Shown: positions 35,657-44,175 of the stretch, one piece after another
Position numbering within the stretch: the first letter of the stretch is position 1
Layout: each line of letters starts with the position of its first letter
From: Pseudomonas piscis
GTDB lineage: Bacteria; Pseudomonadota; Gammaproteobacteria; Pseudomonadales; Pseudomonadaceae
DNA: 64,000 nt
Direction: 5' to 3'
Assembly: GCF_009380155.1 (NCBI RefSeq)
Contig: NZ_WHUV01000002.1
Coordinates: 1,054,001 to 1,118,000, forward strand
Program-made: the position numbers and the translations under genes
Notes under the pieces: generated by a model
The model's input: only the letters and a program-made list of their open reading frames with translations
Told to the model about the DNA's origin: nothing
Database searches by the model: none

Positions 35657-36358
35657 TCAGCATTCCCACTCGGAACGGCTGAACAGGTAGCCCTTGCCCC
35701 AGACGGTCTTGATCTTGCGCGCCTCGCCGGCGTGGTCGTCGAACTTGCGTCGCAGCTTGGAGATGGCCACGTCCACCGAACGGTCGGTGCCGTTGAACTC
35801 GATACCGCGCAAGCGCTGGAGGATCTGATCGCGGCTCAGCACTTCGCCGGCATGCCGGGCCAGCACCACCAGCAGGTTGTATTCGCCGCTGGACAGTTCC
35901 ACCAGCTGGTCGCGCCAGGTCACGGTGCGTTCCGATAGATCGATGCACAGGTTGCCCATGAGGATCCGGTCGCTGGCGGTCTGCGGCTCGCCCAGGCTGC
36001 TGCGGCGCAACAGGGTCCGGACCCGGGCCAGCAACACTCGCGGCTCGCAGGGCTTGGTCACATAGTCGTCGGCGCCCATTTCCAGGCCCAGCACCTGGTC
36101 GTGGCTGTCATCGCGGGCGGTCAGCATCAGGATCGGCAGGCTGGCCGAGTCGGCCCGCAGCAGCCGGCACACTTGCAAGCCATCCAGGCCCGGCAGCATC
36201 AGGTCGAGGATCACCAGGTCCGGCGGGTTGCTCCGGGCCCGCTCGCGCACCTGGTCGCCACGGCTGATGACGCTGACCTGGTAGCCGTTGCGCTCCAGGT
36301 AGCTGGCAATCAGTTCGGAGAGCGCGGGGTCGTCTTCGACAAGGAGGATATTGGCCAT
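35657..36358 (-). CDS. RstA-like OmpR-family response regulator
   Basis: 233 aa from ATG 36358 (MANILLVEDDPALSELIASY). The receiver domain has D52 in LVILDLMLPGL, the switch Thr in LMLTARDD and Lys in DYVTKPCEPR. The winged-helix output has LSSGEYNLLVVLARHAGEVL and RSVDVAISKLRRKF. The gene pair with the downstream kinase is a two-component system that diverges from an RND pump. Three TTCACA repeats in the intergenic region are plausible binding sites, so it probably regulates the pump and itself. In-frame codons upstream to 36478 would cross those sites. Confidence 0.93.
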   Translation of the reverse strand: MANILLVEDDPALSELIASYLERNGYQVSVISRGDQVRERARSNPPDLVILDLMLPGLDGLQVCRLLRADSASLPILMLTARDDSHDQVLGLEMGADDYVTKPCEPRVLLARVRTLLRRSSLGEPQTASDRILMGNLCIDLSERTVTWRDQLVELSSGEYNLLVVLARHAGEVLSRDQILQRLRGIEFNGTDRSVDVAISKLRRKFDDHAGEARKIKTVWGKGYLFSRSEWEC

Positions 36359-36473
36359 GGAAGAGAAATCTTTATTGAAGAAATACGAAGAACCGGCGTT
36401 ATCCATAGATGCGCCGGGAACTAGCAGCAAGGTTGCCAAGCATATACAACGCGGCCCCGACAGGCTCGTGCGC

Positions 36474-36510
36474 TTCACATTTTTTCACACAGCGGCTACA
36501 TAGCTTCACA
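36474..36510 (+). promoter_or_regulatory. Tandem TTCACA repeats, candidate RstA-like binding site
   Basis: TTCACA occurs at 36474-36479, 36484-36489 and 36505-36510, i.e. at 10-bp and 21-bp start-to-start spacing, about one and two helical turns. This is the direct-repeat layout used by OmpR/PhoB-family regulators. It lies 54 bp before the RND adaptor ATG and about 115 bp before the response regulator ATG. Confidence 0.6.
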
Positions 36511-36563
36511 GCGCCTTAACCCCCATGCCCTTAGCATGCCGGGTTCATCATTGGGGTATCAGT

Positions 36564-37718
36564 ATGTCGAACAAACTCTTCGCGCCGCTTTGCCTGCTGG
36601 TCATGGCCGCGACGCTGAGCGCCTGCGGCCAGTCCGGCAGCGAGCAGAAACCGGCGCCGGCCAAGGTCCGCACCGAGATCGTGCGCAGCCAGGCCTTGTC
36701 CATCACCAGCGAATTGAGCGGACGGATCGCCGCGCCACGCATTGCCGAAGTCCGCGCCCGGGTGGCCGGCGTGGTGCTGCAACGGACCTTCCGCGAAGGT
36801 TCGGACGTCAAGCAGGGCGACGTACTGTTCCGCATCGACCCGGCGCCGTTCAAGGCCGACCTGGACAGCGCCGTGGCCAGCCTGCGCAAGGCCGAGGCCA
36901 CCGCGTTCCAGGCCCGTTTGCAGGAGCAGCGCTACTCGCGGCTGATCGCCGACCAGGCCATCAGCGGCCAGGAATACGACAACGCCCGTTCCGCTGCGCG
37001 CCAGGCCGACGCCGAAGTCGCCGCCAACCAGGCCGCGGTGCAGCGGGCCAGGCTGAACCTGGGCTACGCCACCGTCACTGCGCCGATTTCCGGTCGGGTC
37101 GGCCGCGCCCTGGTCACCGAAGGTGCCCTGGTGGGCCAGGGCGAAAGCACGCCCCTGGCGCTGATCCAGCAGCTGGATCCGATCCACGCCGACCTGACCC
37201 AGTCCACCCGCGAGCTCAACGATCTGCGGCGGGCCCTGCGCGCCGGCCAACTGCAGCAGGTCGGCAAGGACCAGGCCAAGGCCACCCTGGTGCAGGACGA
37301 TGGCAGCCTCTATCCGCTACCGGGCAAGCTGCTGTTCACCGATATCAGCGTCGACCCCGGCACCGGCCAGATCACCCTGCGCAGCGAGTTCCCCAACCCG
37401 GAACTGGACCTGCTGCCCGGCAGCTTCGTCCGGGTCCGCCTGGAGCAGGCGGTCAACCGCCAGGGCATCAGCGTCCCGCAGCGGGCCATCCAGCGCGATG
37501 GCGCCGGTATCGCCCAGGTGTTGCTGGTGGACGCCGAAAACCGCGTGGTACAGCACCCGGTGCACCTGGGCGGCGTGCAGCAAGACCGCTGGATAGTCAC
37601 CGACGGTCTCAAGCCCGGCGACCGGATCATCGTCGAAGGGCTGCAGCACGCCCGTCCCGGCGAGCAGGTCGAGATCGATGACGCCCCCCTCGCGCACGTC
37701 CAGAACCCAGGCCAATAG
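36564..37718 (+). CDS. RND efflux periplasmic adaptor lipoprotein (MexA/AcrA-like)
   Basis: 384 aa from ATG 36564. A lipoprotein signal ends in LSACG (Cys about residue 21). The membrane-fusion architecture is complete: lipoyl half-motifs RARVAGVVLQRTFREGSDVK and GYATVTAPISGRVGR, an alpha-hairpin between them (about residues 95-165), a beta-barrel domain and a C-terminal membrane-proximal domain (VEGLQHARPGEQVE). It joins the inner-membrane pump to a TolC-like channel. It is followed at 9 bp by the RND gene and preceded by the TTCACA repeats. Confidence 0.92.
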   Translation: MSNKLFAPLCLLVMAATLSACGQSGSEQKPAPAKVRTEIVRSQALSITSELSGRIAAPRIAEVRARVAGVVLQRTFREGSDVKQGDVLFRIDPAPFKADLDSAVASLRKAEATAFQARLQEQRYSRLIADQAISGQEYDNARSAARQADAEVAANQAAVQRARLNLGYATVTAPISGRVGRALVTEGALVGQGESTPLALIQQLDPIHADLTQSTRELNDLRRALRAGQLQQVGKDQAKATLVQDDGSLYPLPGKLLFTDISVDPGTGQITLRSEFPNPELDLLPGSFVRVRLEQAVNRQGISVPQRAIQRDGAGIAQVLLVDAENRVVQHPVHLGGVQQDRWIVTDGLKPGDRIIVEGLQHARPGEQVEIDDAPLAHVQNPGQ

Positions 37719-37727
37719 GTAGTACAG

Positions 37728-40700
37728 ATGCCGCAATTCTTCATTGACCGTCCGGTGTTCGCCTGGGTGGTCGCCTTCTTCATCCTGATCGGCGGCGCCC
37801 TGGCGATACCCCAGTTGCCGGTGGCCCAGTACCCCAACGTCGCCCCGCCGCAGATCGAGATCGCCGCCACCTACCCGGGTGCCTCGGCCCAGACCATGGA
37901 CGAGTCGGTGGTCAGCCTGATCGAGCAAGAGCTCAACGGCGCCGACCACCTGCTGTACTTCTCGTCCCAGAGCAGCCTGGGCAGTGCCACCATCACCGCC
38001 ACCTTCCAGCCGGGCACCAACCCGGAGCTGGCCCAGGTGGACGTGCAGAACCGCCTCAAGGCGGTGGAGCCACGCCTGCCCCAGGCCGTGACCCAGCAAG
38101 GCCTGCAAGTGGAGAAAGTCTCTGCCGGCTTCCTGCTGCTGATCACCCTGAGCTCCAATGACGGGCGCCTGGACGAGGTCGCGCTCAGCGACTACATGGC
38201 GCGCAGCGTGCTGAACGAGATCCGCCGCCTGGATGGCGTCGGCAAGGCCCAGTTGTATGGCGCCGAACGGGCCATGCGGATCTGGCTCGATCCGCAGAAG
38301 CTGATCGGCTTCAACCTGACTCCGGCCGACGTCAACGCCGCCGTAGCCGCGCAGAACGCCCAGGTACCGGCAGGCAGCATCGGCGACCTGCCCGGCCCTT
38401 CCAGCCAGGAAATCACCGCCACCGTGCTGGTCAAGGGCCAACTGAGCAACCCGGAGGAGTTCGCCGACATCGTCCTCAAGGCCAACCCCGACGGTTCCAC
38501 CGTGCGTATCGGCGACGTGGCGCGGGTGGAAGTGGGCAGCCAGGAATACCAGTTCGGCACGCGCCTGAACGGCAAGCAGTCCACCGCCGTCGGCGTGCAG
38601 CTGTCTCCCGGAGCCAATGCGCTGAACACCGCGACCCTGATCCGGGCAAAGATGGATGAGCTGTCGCGCTACTTCCCCGCCGGCGTGGAATACAAGATCC
38701 CCTACGACACCTCGCCGTTCGTCAAGGTCTCGATCACCAAGGTGCTCTACACCCTGCTCGAGGCCATGGTCCTGGTGTTCCTGGTGATGCTGCTGTTCCT
38801 GCAGAACATCCGCTACACCCTGATCCCGACCCTGGTGGTCCCGGTGGCGCTGATGGGCACCTTCGCCACCATGCTGGCCCTGGGTTTCTCCATCAACGTG
38901 CTGACCATGTTCGGCATGGTGCTGGCCATCGGCATCCTGGTGGACGACGCCATCGTGGTGGTGGAGAACGTCGAACGGATCATGGCCAACGAGGGCCTGC
39001 CCCCCCGGGAAGCCACGCGCAAGGCGATGCAGCAGATCACCGGCGCGATCATCGGTATCACCCTGGTGCTGGTGGCAGTGTTCATCCCCATGGCCTTCAT
39101 GCCAGGCTCGGTGGGGGTGATCTACCAGCAGTTCTCGCTGTCCATGGCCACCTCGATCCTGTTCTCGGCGTTCCTGGCCCTGACCCTGACCCCGGCCCTG
39201 TGCGCGACCCTGCTCAAGCCCATCGCCGCCGGCGAGCATCACGAGCGTGGCGGCTTCTTCGGCTGGTTCAACCGCCGCTTCGAGCGCCTGACCGACAGCT
39301 ACCAGGGTGGCGTGGCCTATGCGCTCAAGCGCAGCGGGCGCTACCTGCTGATCTACCTGGCGTTGCTGGTGGTCATGGCGCTGCTGTTCGTGCGCCTGCC
39401 CTCCTCGTTCCTGCCAGTCGAGGACCAGGGCTACACCATCACCGATATCCAGCTGCCACCGGGTGCCAGCCAGAACCGCACCATCCGCGTGGTGGAACAG
39501 ATCGAGGCACACAACGCCTCGGAACCGGGCGTGGGCGACAGCACCATCATCCTCGGCTTCAGTTTCTCGGGTAACGGGCAGAACGCGGCGCTGGCCTTCA
39601 CCACCCTCAAGGACTGGTCGCAACGGGGCCGCGACGATTCGGCGATGAGCATCGCCGAGCGCGCCACCGCAGCCTTCGGCGAAATCAAGGATGCCGTGGC
39701 CTACGCCATCCTGCCGCCGCCGATCGATGGCCTGGGCACCTCCAGCGGCTTCGAGTTCCGCCTGCAAGACCGTGGCGGCGTCGGCCATGAAGCGCTGATG
39801 CAGGCTCGTACCGAACTGCTGCAGGCCGCGCAAAAGAGCCCGATCCTGGCCAACGTGCGGGAAAACGCCCTGGCCGAGGCACCCCAGGTGCAACTGGCGA
39901 TCGACCGCAAGCAAGCCAATGCCCTGGGCGTGTCCTTCGGCGATATCGGCAGCCTGCTGTCCACCGCCCTGGGCTCGGCCTACATCAACGACTTCCCCAA
40001 CCAGGGCCGGATGCAGCGGGTGGTGATCCAGGCCGAGGGCGACCAGCGCAGCCAGGTCGAGGACCTGTTGCGCCTGAACGTGCGCAACAGCGCCGGCAAG
40101 ATGGTGCCGTTGTCGTCCTTCGTCAGCGCCAGCTGGAAGATGGGCCCCGCACAGTTGACCCGCTACAACGGCTACCCGGCGGTCGACGTCTCCGGCGAGC
40201 CGGCAGCGGGCCGCAGCACCGGCGAAGCCATGCAGGAAATCGAACGCCTGGTGGCCCAGCTGCCGAACGGCCTGGGCCTGGAGTGGACCGGCCTGTCGTT
40301 GCAGGAGCGCCTGTCGGGCAGCCAGGCCCCGCTACTGCTGGGATTGTCGTTGCTGATCGTGTTCCTGTGCCTGGCGGCGCTCTATGAGAGCTGGTCGATC
40401 CCGGCCTCGGTGCTGCTGGTGGTGCCGCTGGGCGTACTCGGCGCAGTACTGGCGGTGACCTTGCGCGACATGCCCAACGACGTGTTCTTCAAGGTGGGCC
40501 TGATCACCATCATCGGCCTGTCGGCGAAGAACGCGATCCTGATCATCGAGTTCGCCAAGAGCCTGTACGACGAGGGCCATGACCTGCTGGACGCCACCCT
40601 GCAGGCCGCCCGCCTGCGCCTGCGGCCGATCGTCATGACCTCCCTGGCGTTCATCCTCGGCGTGGTGCCCCTGGCCATCGCCACCGGCGCCAGCTCCGCC

Positions 40701-40820
40701 AGCCAGCAGGCGATCGGCACCGGGGTGATCGGCGGGATGATCACCGCGACCCTGGCAGTGATCTTCGTCCCGGTGTTCTTCGTGGTGGTGATGAAACTGG
40801 TGAAGCGCAACTCGCGCTAA
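37728..40820 (+). CDS. RND multidrug efflux transporter (MexB/AcrB-like, HAE1)
   Basis: 1030 aa and full length. It begins MPQFFIDRPVFAWVVAFFIL. The TM4 proton-relay motif is GILVDDAIVVVENVERIMAN (about residue 400). The two-fold repeat, periplasmic loops and TM10-12 block AKNAILIIEFAKSLYDEGHD are intact. It is clearly distinct from the MexF homologue in this window and nearer to the MexB/MexW type. No outer-membrane factor gene follows, as with P. aeruginosa MexVW and MexXY, which borrow OprM. Substrates cannot be read from sequence. It is probably controlled by the divergent RstAB-like system. Confidence 0.94.
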   Translation: MPQFFIDRPVFAWVVAFFILIGGALAIPQLPVAQYPNVAPPQIEIAATYPGASAQTMDESVVSLIEQELNGADHLLYFSSQSSLGSATITATFQPGTNPELAQVDVQNRLKAVEPRLPQAVTQQGLQVEKVSAGFLLLITLSSNDGRLDEVALSDYMARSVLNEIRRLDGVGKAQLYGAERAMRIWLDPQKLIGFNLTPADVNAAVAAQNAQVPAGSIGDLPGPSSQEITATVLVKGQLSNPEEFADIVLKANPDGSTVRIGDVARVEVGSQEYQFGTRLNGKQSTAVGVQLSPGANALNTATLIRAKMDELSRYFPAGVEYKIPYDTSPFVKVSITKVLYTLLEAMVLVFLVMLLFLQNIRYTLIPTLVVPVALMGTFATMLALGFSINVLTMFGMVLAIGILVDDAIVVVENVERIMANEGLPPREATRKAMQQITGAIIGITLVLVAVFIPMAFMPGSVGVIYQQFSLSMATSILFSAFLALTLTPALCATLLKPIAAGEHHERGGFFGWFNRRFERLTDSYQGGVAYALKRSGRYLLIYLALLVVMALLFVRLPSSFLPVEDQGYTITDIQLPPGASQNRTIRVVEQIEAHNASEPGVGDSTIILGFSFSGNGQNAALAFTTLKDWSQRGRDDSAMSIAERATAAFGEIKDAVAYAILPPPIDGLGTSSGFEFRLQDRGGVGHEALMQARTELLQAAQKSPILANVRENALAEAPQVQLAIDRKQANALGVSFGDIGSLLSTALGSAYINDFPNQGRMQRVVIQAEGDQRSQVEDLLRLNVRNSAGKMVPLSSFVSASWKMGPAQLTRYNGYPAVDVSGEPAAGRSTGEAMQEIERLVAQLPNGLGLEWTGLSLQERLSGSQAPLLLGLSLLIVFLCLAALYESWSIPASVLLVVPLGVLGAVLAVTLRDMPNDVFFKVGLITIIGLSAKNAILIIEFAKSLYDEGHDLLDATLQAARLRLRPIVMTSLAFILGVVPLAIATGASSASQQAIGTGVIGGMITATLAVIFVPVFFVVVMKLVKRNSR

Positions 40821-40957
40821 CCGCTACACGACCGCTCGCGGCAGGAGTAGCCGCTGGCGCAGGCTGTGCACAACCGCGCAGCGGGCGCCAGCGGAGCACC
40901 AGGCCGATCGCGGCCCCACGGCCGCTACGCGCCCGGTCGCTGCCTCGCAGGTTCGGT
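40821..40957. repeat. REP cluster downstream of the RND pump
   Basis: GTAGCCGCTGGCGC (40847-40860) and CCGCGCAGCGGGCGCCAGCGG form an inverted REP-like structure. A second GGCCGCTACGCG copy lies near 40919. The element fills the 142-bp gap between convergent genes. It shares the GACCGCGCAGCGGGC-type core with the repeat at 52.1 kb. Confidence 0.6.
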
Positions 40958-40962
40958 AGCAG

Positions 40963-41472
40963 CTACCGATCGCGCAGGCGCGCCATGGCCAGCACATCGA
41001 CGTAGCGACCGTCACGCACCGCGTAGTCGCGCAACTGGCCCTCGGTCTCGAAGCCGAACTTGCGGTACAGGCCGATGGCCGCCAGGTTATCGGCGTACAC
41101 CGTGAGCTCGACCCGACGCAGGTTCATCCAGTTGTCCGCCACCTCCAGCACCGCCGCCAGCAGGCGGCTGCCGATGCCCTGGCCCTGCCAGGCCCGCGCC
41201 ACCCCCATGCCAAAGCTCGCGCAATGGGAGCGCCGCACCCGCCCGATCTGCTCCAGGCTGCAATTGCCGATCACCACGCCCTGGTGCAGGGCCACCAGGG
41301 ACACCAGCCGCTCGTTGTCCAGCCCGAGGCGCTTGCGCCACAGTTCGGGGGACTGGTAAGGCATCTGCAGGGTCTGGCTGGCCACCGTCGGTTCACTGTA
41401 GAGCGCGGTCAAGCCTTCAAGATGAGCCTCGCTGAAACGCTCGATGACAATGCTGGCGGGAGAACTGGGCAT
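40963..41472 (-). CDS. GNAT-family N-acetyltransferase (YhhY/AaaT-like)
   Basis: 169 aa. The acetyl-CoA pyrophosphate-binding motif A is GMGVARAWQGQGIGSRLLAA. The flanking sequence WMNLRRVELTVYADNLAAIG and LYRKFGFETEGQLRDYAVRD, then GRYVDVLAMARL, matches the YhhY group that N-acetylates L-amino acids (AaaT). The N-terminal SEPTVASQTLQMPYQSPELW is also like YhhY. It is a single gene on the - strand, convergent with the RND pump. Confidence 0.88.
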   Translation of the reverse strand: MPSSPASIVIERFSEAHLEGLTALYSEPTVASQTLQMPYQSPELWRKRLGLDNERLVSLVALHQGVVIGNCSLEQIGRVRRSHCASFGMGVARAWQGQGIGSRLLAAVLEVADNWMNLRRVELTVYADNLAAIGLYRKFGFETEGQLRDYAVRDGRYVDVLAMARLRDR

Positions 41473-41544
41473 GGCGGGGCGTCCTTGTCGTTGGAATGGC
41501 CATCGAGTGTAAAACGCCGGGCCCTGCCATGACGAGCGCCTCCC

Positions 41545-42522
41545 TCAGGCAAACCAGTCCTCGCGCTCGGTGAAGGTATGCAGGATCAGGTCCACCAGTT
41601 GCTGGACTTCTTCCTCGTGCTGCACCTGGGCGTTCATCGCCAGCCAGGCGCGGCGCTGCATGCTTTCGCCGAACAGCCCGGGCAAGGCGGTCAAGCCGCG
41701 GTCGAAGCGGCTGATGTACTGCGGCAGCAAGCCGATACAGGCGCTGCAGCGGATCATCTCCAGCATCAGCTCATAGGAATGCACGTGCACCACCCCGGCC
41801 AGCCGCGAATCCACCAGGCTGTTCCAGGGGCGGAAGGGCTCGATCTGCCGGTCGTGTTGCCACTGCACCAGCATGTAGTCGGTCAGGTCGTCGACGCTGT
41901 CGGGGCGCGCCGCGACCCGGGAGTAGCGCTTGGCGATGTGCGGCAGGTAGTCGATACGCGCCAGGGGCATGGGTTCGCGAATGGCGAAGCTAGGCCCCGG
42001 CAAGGGCGAGTCGGCGGCCCCCAGCCACAGCACCAGGTCGGCGCTCAGGGCCCGCAGCGACAGGTCGCTGTCGATGGAGATGATTTCCAGGCGCGCGCTG
42101 GCGTTGCGCCGCAACAGGGCGATCAGGTCGCGACCCAGGATGTCATGCAGGATGGTCTCGGCCACCGCCAGGCGAATCAGCGGCTGCTCGATCACCGGCA
42201 GGCGCCGCTGGTGGGCCAGGGCGATCAACTGGGCCTGCAGTTGCAGGCCTTCGCGGCTCAGGCTCAAGGCGTTGCCCTGGTAGCAGAACAACGCACGCCG
42301 CAGGTGCTCCTCCAGCAACGCCAGCTGCTTGCGCAGCAAGGTGGCCTTGATGTTCAGGCTGCGGGCTGCCTGCATGAAGCAACCGCAACGGGCGCTCACC
42401 AGGAAATACTGGGCGACCTCTGGATCGATCCCGGCCGCCAGGGCCAGCCAGGCTTCCCGGGGTTCCTGGGGAACACTGTAGGGAACAACGCCCTGGTGTG
42501 GAGCAGGTTCGAGAAATGACAT
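41545..42522 (-). CDS. LysR-family transcriptional regulator
   Basis: 325 aa from ATG 42522 (MSFLEPAPHQGVVPYSVPQE). Relative to a usual LysR it has about 40 extra N-terminal residues before the helix-turn-helix at about 45-90 (QYFLVSARCGCFMQAARSLN, then IKATLLRKQLALLEEHL). The substrate-binding domain contains LIRLAVAETILHDILGRDLI. It is the next gene downstream on the same strand after the PPIase (177-bp gap) and is a good candidate regulator of that operon. In P. aeruginosa a LysR gene occupies a comparable place at the end of the Pdt-region cluster (from memory). An in-frame start at 42690 has nothing to support it. Confidence 0.85.
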   Translation of the reverse strand: MSFLEPAPHQGVVPYSVPQEPREAWLALAAGIDPEVAQYFLVSARCGCFMQAARSLNIKATLLRKQLALLEEHLRRALFCYQGNALSLSREGLQLQAQLIALAHQRRLPVIEQPLIRLAVAETILHDILGRDLIALLRRNASARLEIISIDSDLSLRALSADLVLWLGAADSPLPGPSFAIREPMPLARIDYLPHIAKRYSRVAARPDSVDDLTDYMLVQWQHDRQIEPFRPWNSLVDSRLAGVVHVHSYELMLEMIRCSACIGLLPQYISRFDRGLTALPGLFGESMQRRAWLAMNAQVQHEEEVQQLVDLILHTFTEREDWFA

Positions 42523-42699
42523 CGGTGACTCCCTGTCTTGTTGAGTGTTGCGTCCTTGGCTTGCGCCGGTGTTGGCAGCAAGCAGGCCGTGACGGCACGC
42601 GCCACATCCCACTTCCTGCCCTGCCCTGAAACCGCGTGGACCGGACCACGACGCCCCGCAAGATGGCGCCCGCTGCTGGCCCCGCTCCACGCGGGCCGG

Positions 42700-43659
42700 T
42701 TACTGAGCTTTTTCCTCCAGTGCCTGGTTGAGCGCCGCGCCATCGATGCTCAGCGTCGCGGTGTTGAGCATGCCCTCCAGATAGGCCTTGGCGATCTGCT
42801 CCTGGCGCTGGGCCCGCAAGGCCTGGACCAGGCGCTCACGCACCTCGTCCAGGCTGGCGGTACGCGCCGGTTGCAGCTCGGTCAGCTTGAGCACATGGAA
42901 ACCCGCCGCGCTCTGCACCACCTCCGATACCGCGCCGACCTTGAGCCGGGCCACGGCGCCACGCACCTCCGGCACCAGTTGCTGCAGGGGCTGCAAGCCC
43001 GAATCGCCACCGTGCCGGGCACTGTCCGGGTCCTGGGAGTACTGCGCAGCCAGGGCGGCGAACTCACCGGGAGCGGCCTGGGCCTTCCTGGCGATCTCCT
43101 GGGCCTGGCGCCGCACCTGCTCCAGCGCCTGGGGCTCGGGCACCGCCAGGAAGACCTGGCTGACCCGGTACAACGGCGGGGTCAGCCAGGCCGACTTGCC
43201 GCTGTCGTAGGCCTGTTGCAGTTCGGCGGCGCTGGGGTAGTCCGCCGGCACCTGGCTGACCGACTGCATGTAGTCGCGAAAGACGATCTGCTCGGTGGCA
43301 GCGCGGGTTTGCTGCTCCACCTCCGGGCGCTGGCGCCAGCCCTGGGCATCGGCCTGCTCCAGCACCGCCTTCTGCGCCAGGCGCGAACGGATCCAGGTCT
43401 CCAGGGCCGGGCGATTGCCGCGCAGTTGAGTCCGGGCCTCCTCCGGCAGGCTGGCGAACAGCGCCTGGAGCTCCGCCACCGCCACCTGCTGGTTACCCAG
43501 GCGCGCCACCGCCGGGGTATTCGCCAATTGCTGCTGCAGCGCCGCCGGGGCCGGCTGCTGGGCCGCCACCGGATCGCTGCCCGGACGCAAGGCCAGCCCC
43601 AGGGCCAGGCCAAGCAGGGTCAGCGCCCCGGCACCGACCACCAGGGTCGGCTTCTTCAC
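42700..43659 (-). CDS. Parvulin-type peptidyl-prolyl cis-trans isomerase (SurA/PpiD-like)
   Basis: 319 aa from a GTG start at 43659 that overlaps the previous gene (GTGA). An N-terminal membrane anchor or signal lies at about 4-25 (PTLVVGAGALTLLGLALGLA). A SurA-type helical N-domain is followed by a parvulin domain (about 165-265) with YRVSQVFLAVPEP and QYSQDPDSARHGGDSGLQPL, then SAAGFHVLKLTEL. It is predicted to act in the periplasm as a foldase for the secreted or outer-membrane proteins of this operon. It is the last gene of the nine-gene TpsB/ExbBD locus. Confidence 0.88.
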   Translation of the reverse strand: MKKPTLVVGAGALTLLGLALGLALRPGSDPVAAQQPAPAALQQQLANTPAVARLGNQQVAVAELQALFASLPEEARTQLRGNRPALETWIRSRLAQKAVLEQADAQGWRQRPEVEQQTRAATEQIVFRDYMQSVSQVPADYPSAAELQQAYDSGKSAWLTPPLYRVSQVFLAVPEPQALEQVRRQAQEIARKAQAAPGEFAALAAQYSQDPDSARHGGDSGLQPLQQLVPEVRGAVARLKVGAVSEVVQSAAGFHVLKLTELQPARTASLDEVRERLVQALRAQRQEQIAKAYLEGMLNTATLSIDGAALNQALEEKAQ

Positions 43660-44156
43660 AGGACCGCCGCCTCTGCCGCGCCACTGGCCTGCGGCGTGCC
43701 GGCTGGCTCGACCTGGGCTTGGGCCTGCAGTTGGGCCGCCTGCTGGCTGTATTCACGCAGGTAGACGATGAACTCCTGGAGCAGGCGGTCCCACAGCTCC
43801 AGCTGGCTGCGCAGGTGGGTATCGCTGACCCCGGCCACCACCACGTCCATTTCCATCACCAGGAATTCACCCTGCAACGACAGCCGGGCGAAGCGCCGCG
43901 AGGCGTTCCACAGCTCCGCCAGGCCGGCCGGCAACTCGCCTTGGACGCGCAACGCACAGCTATAGGTGAAGTCCACGTAGTGCCCGGCCTCTGCCGCCGG
44001 GTTGCCGAAGCGCACGGCGTAGCCGATGCCCTGGCTGGCGCTGAGCAATTGCACGATACCGTTCTGCTCAGTGTGGTTGACCCGGTAACCGGCGCCTTGC
44101 AGCAGGTCGGTCAGGCTGTCGGTGGTGACGCTGGTGATCAAGGTTGCTTGTGTCAT
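43656..44156 (-). CDS. YbjN-domain protein
   Basis: 166 aa from ATG 44156 (MTQATLITSVTTDSLTDLLQ). The fold pattern of the YbjN family (secretion-chaperone-like alpha/beta) is visible: LLQGAGYRVNHTEQNGIVQL, then VDFTYSCALRVQGELP, FARLSLQGEFLVMEMDVVVA and a C-terminal helix. The tail is Gln/Ala-rich (QQAAQLQAQAQ). There is no signal peptide, so it is cytosolic. Its place between a periplasmic coiled-coil protein and a foldase suggests a chaperone or regulatory role. The stop overlaps the PPIase start by GTGA. Confidence 0.7.
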   Translation of the reverse strand: MTQATLITSVTTDSLTDLLQGAGYRVNHTEQNGIVQLLSASQGIGYAVRFGNPAAEAGHYVDFTYSCALRVQGELPAGLAELWNASRRFARLSLQGEFLVMEMDVVVAGVSDTHLRSQLELWDRLLQEFIVYLREYSQQAAQLQAQAQVEPAGTPQASGAAEAAVL

Positions 44157-44175
44157 GTCTGTTCTTCCCTGGTAA

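Noticed and set aside
37317..39914. 865-codon - strand open frame opposite the second RND pump
   Set aside because: Antisense shadow of the adaptor and transporter genes, low-complexity Gly/Gln/His composition.
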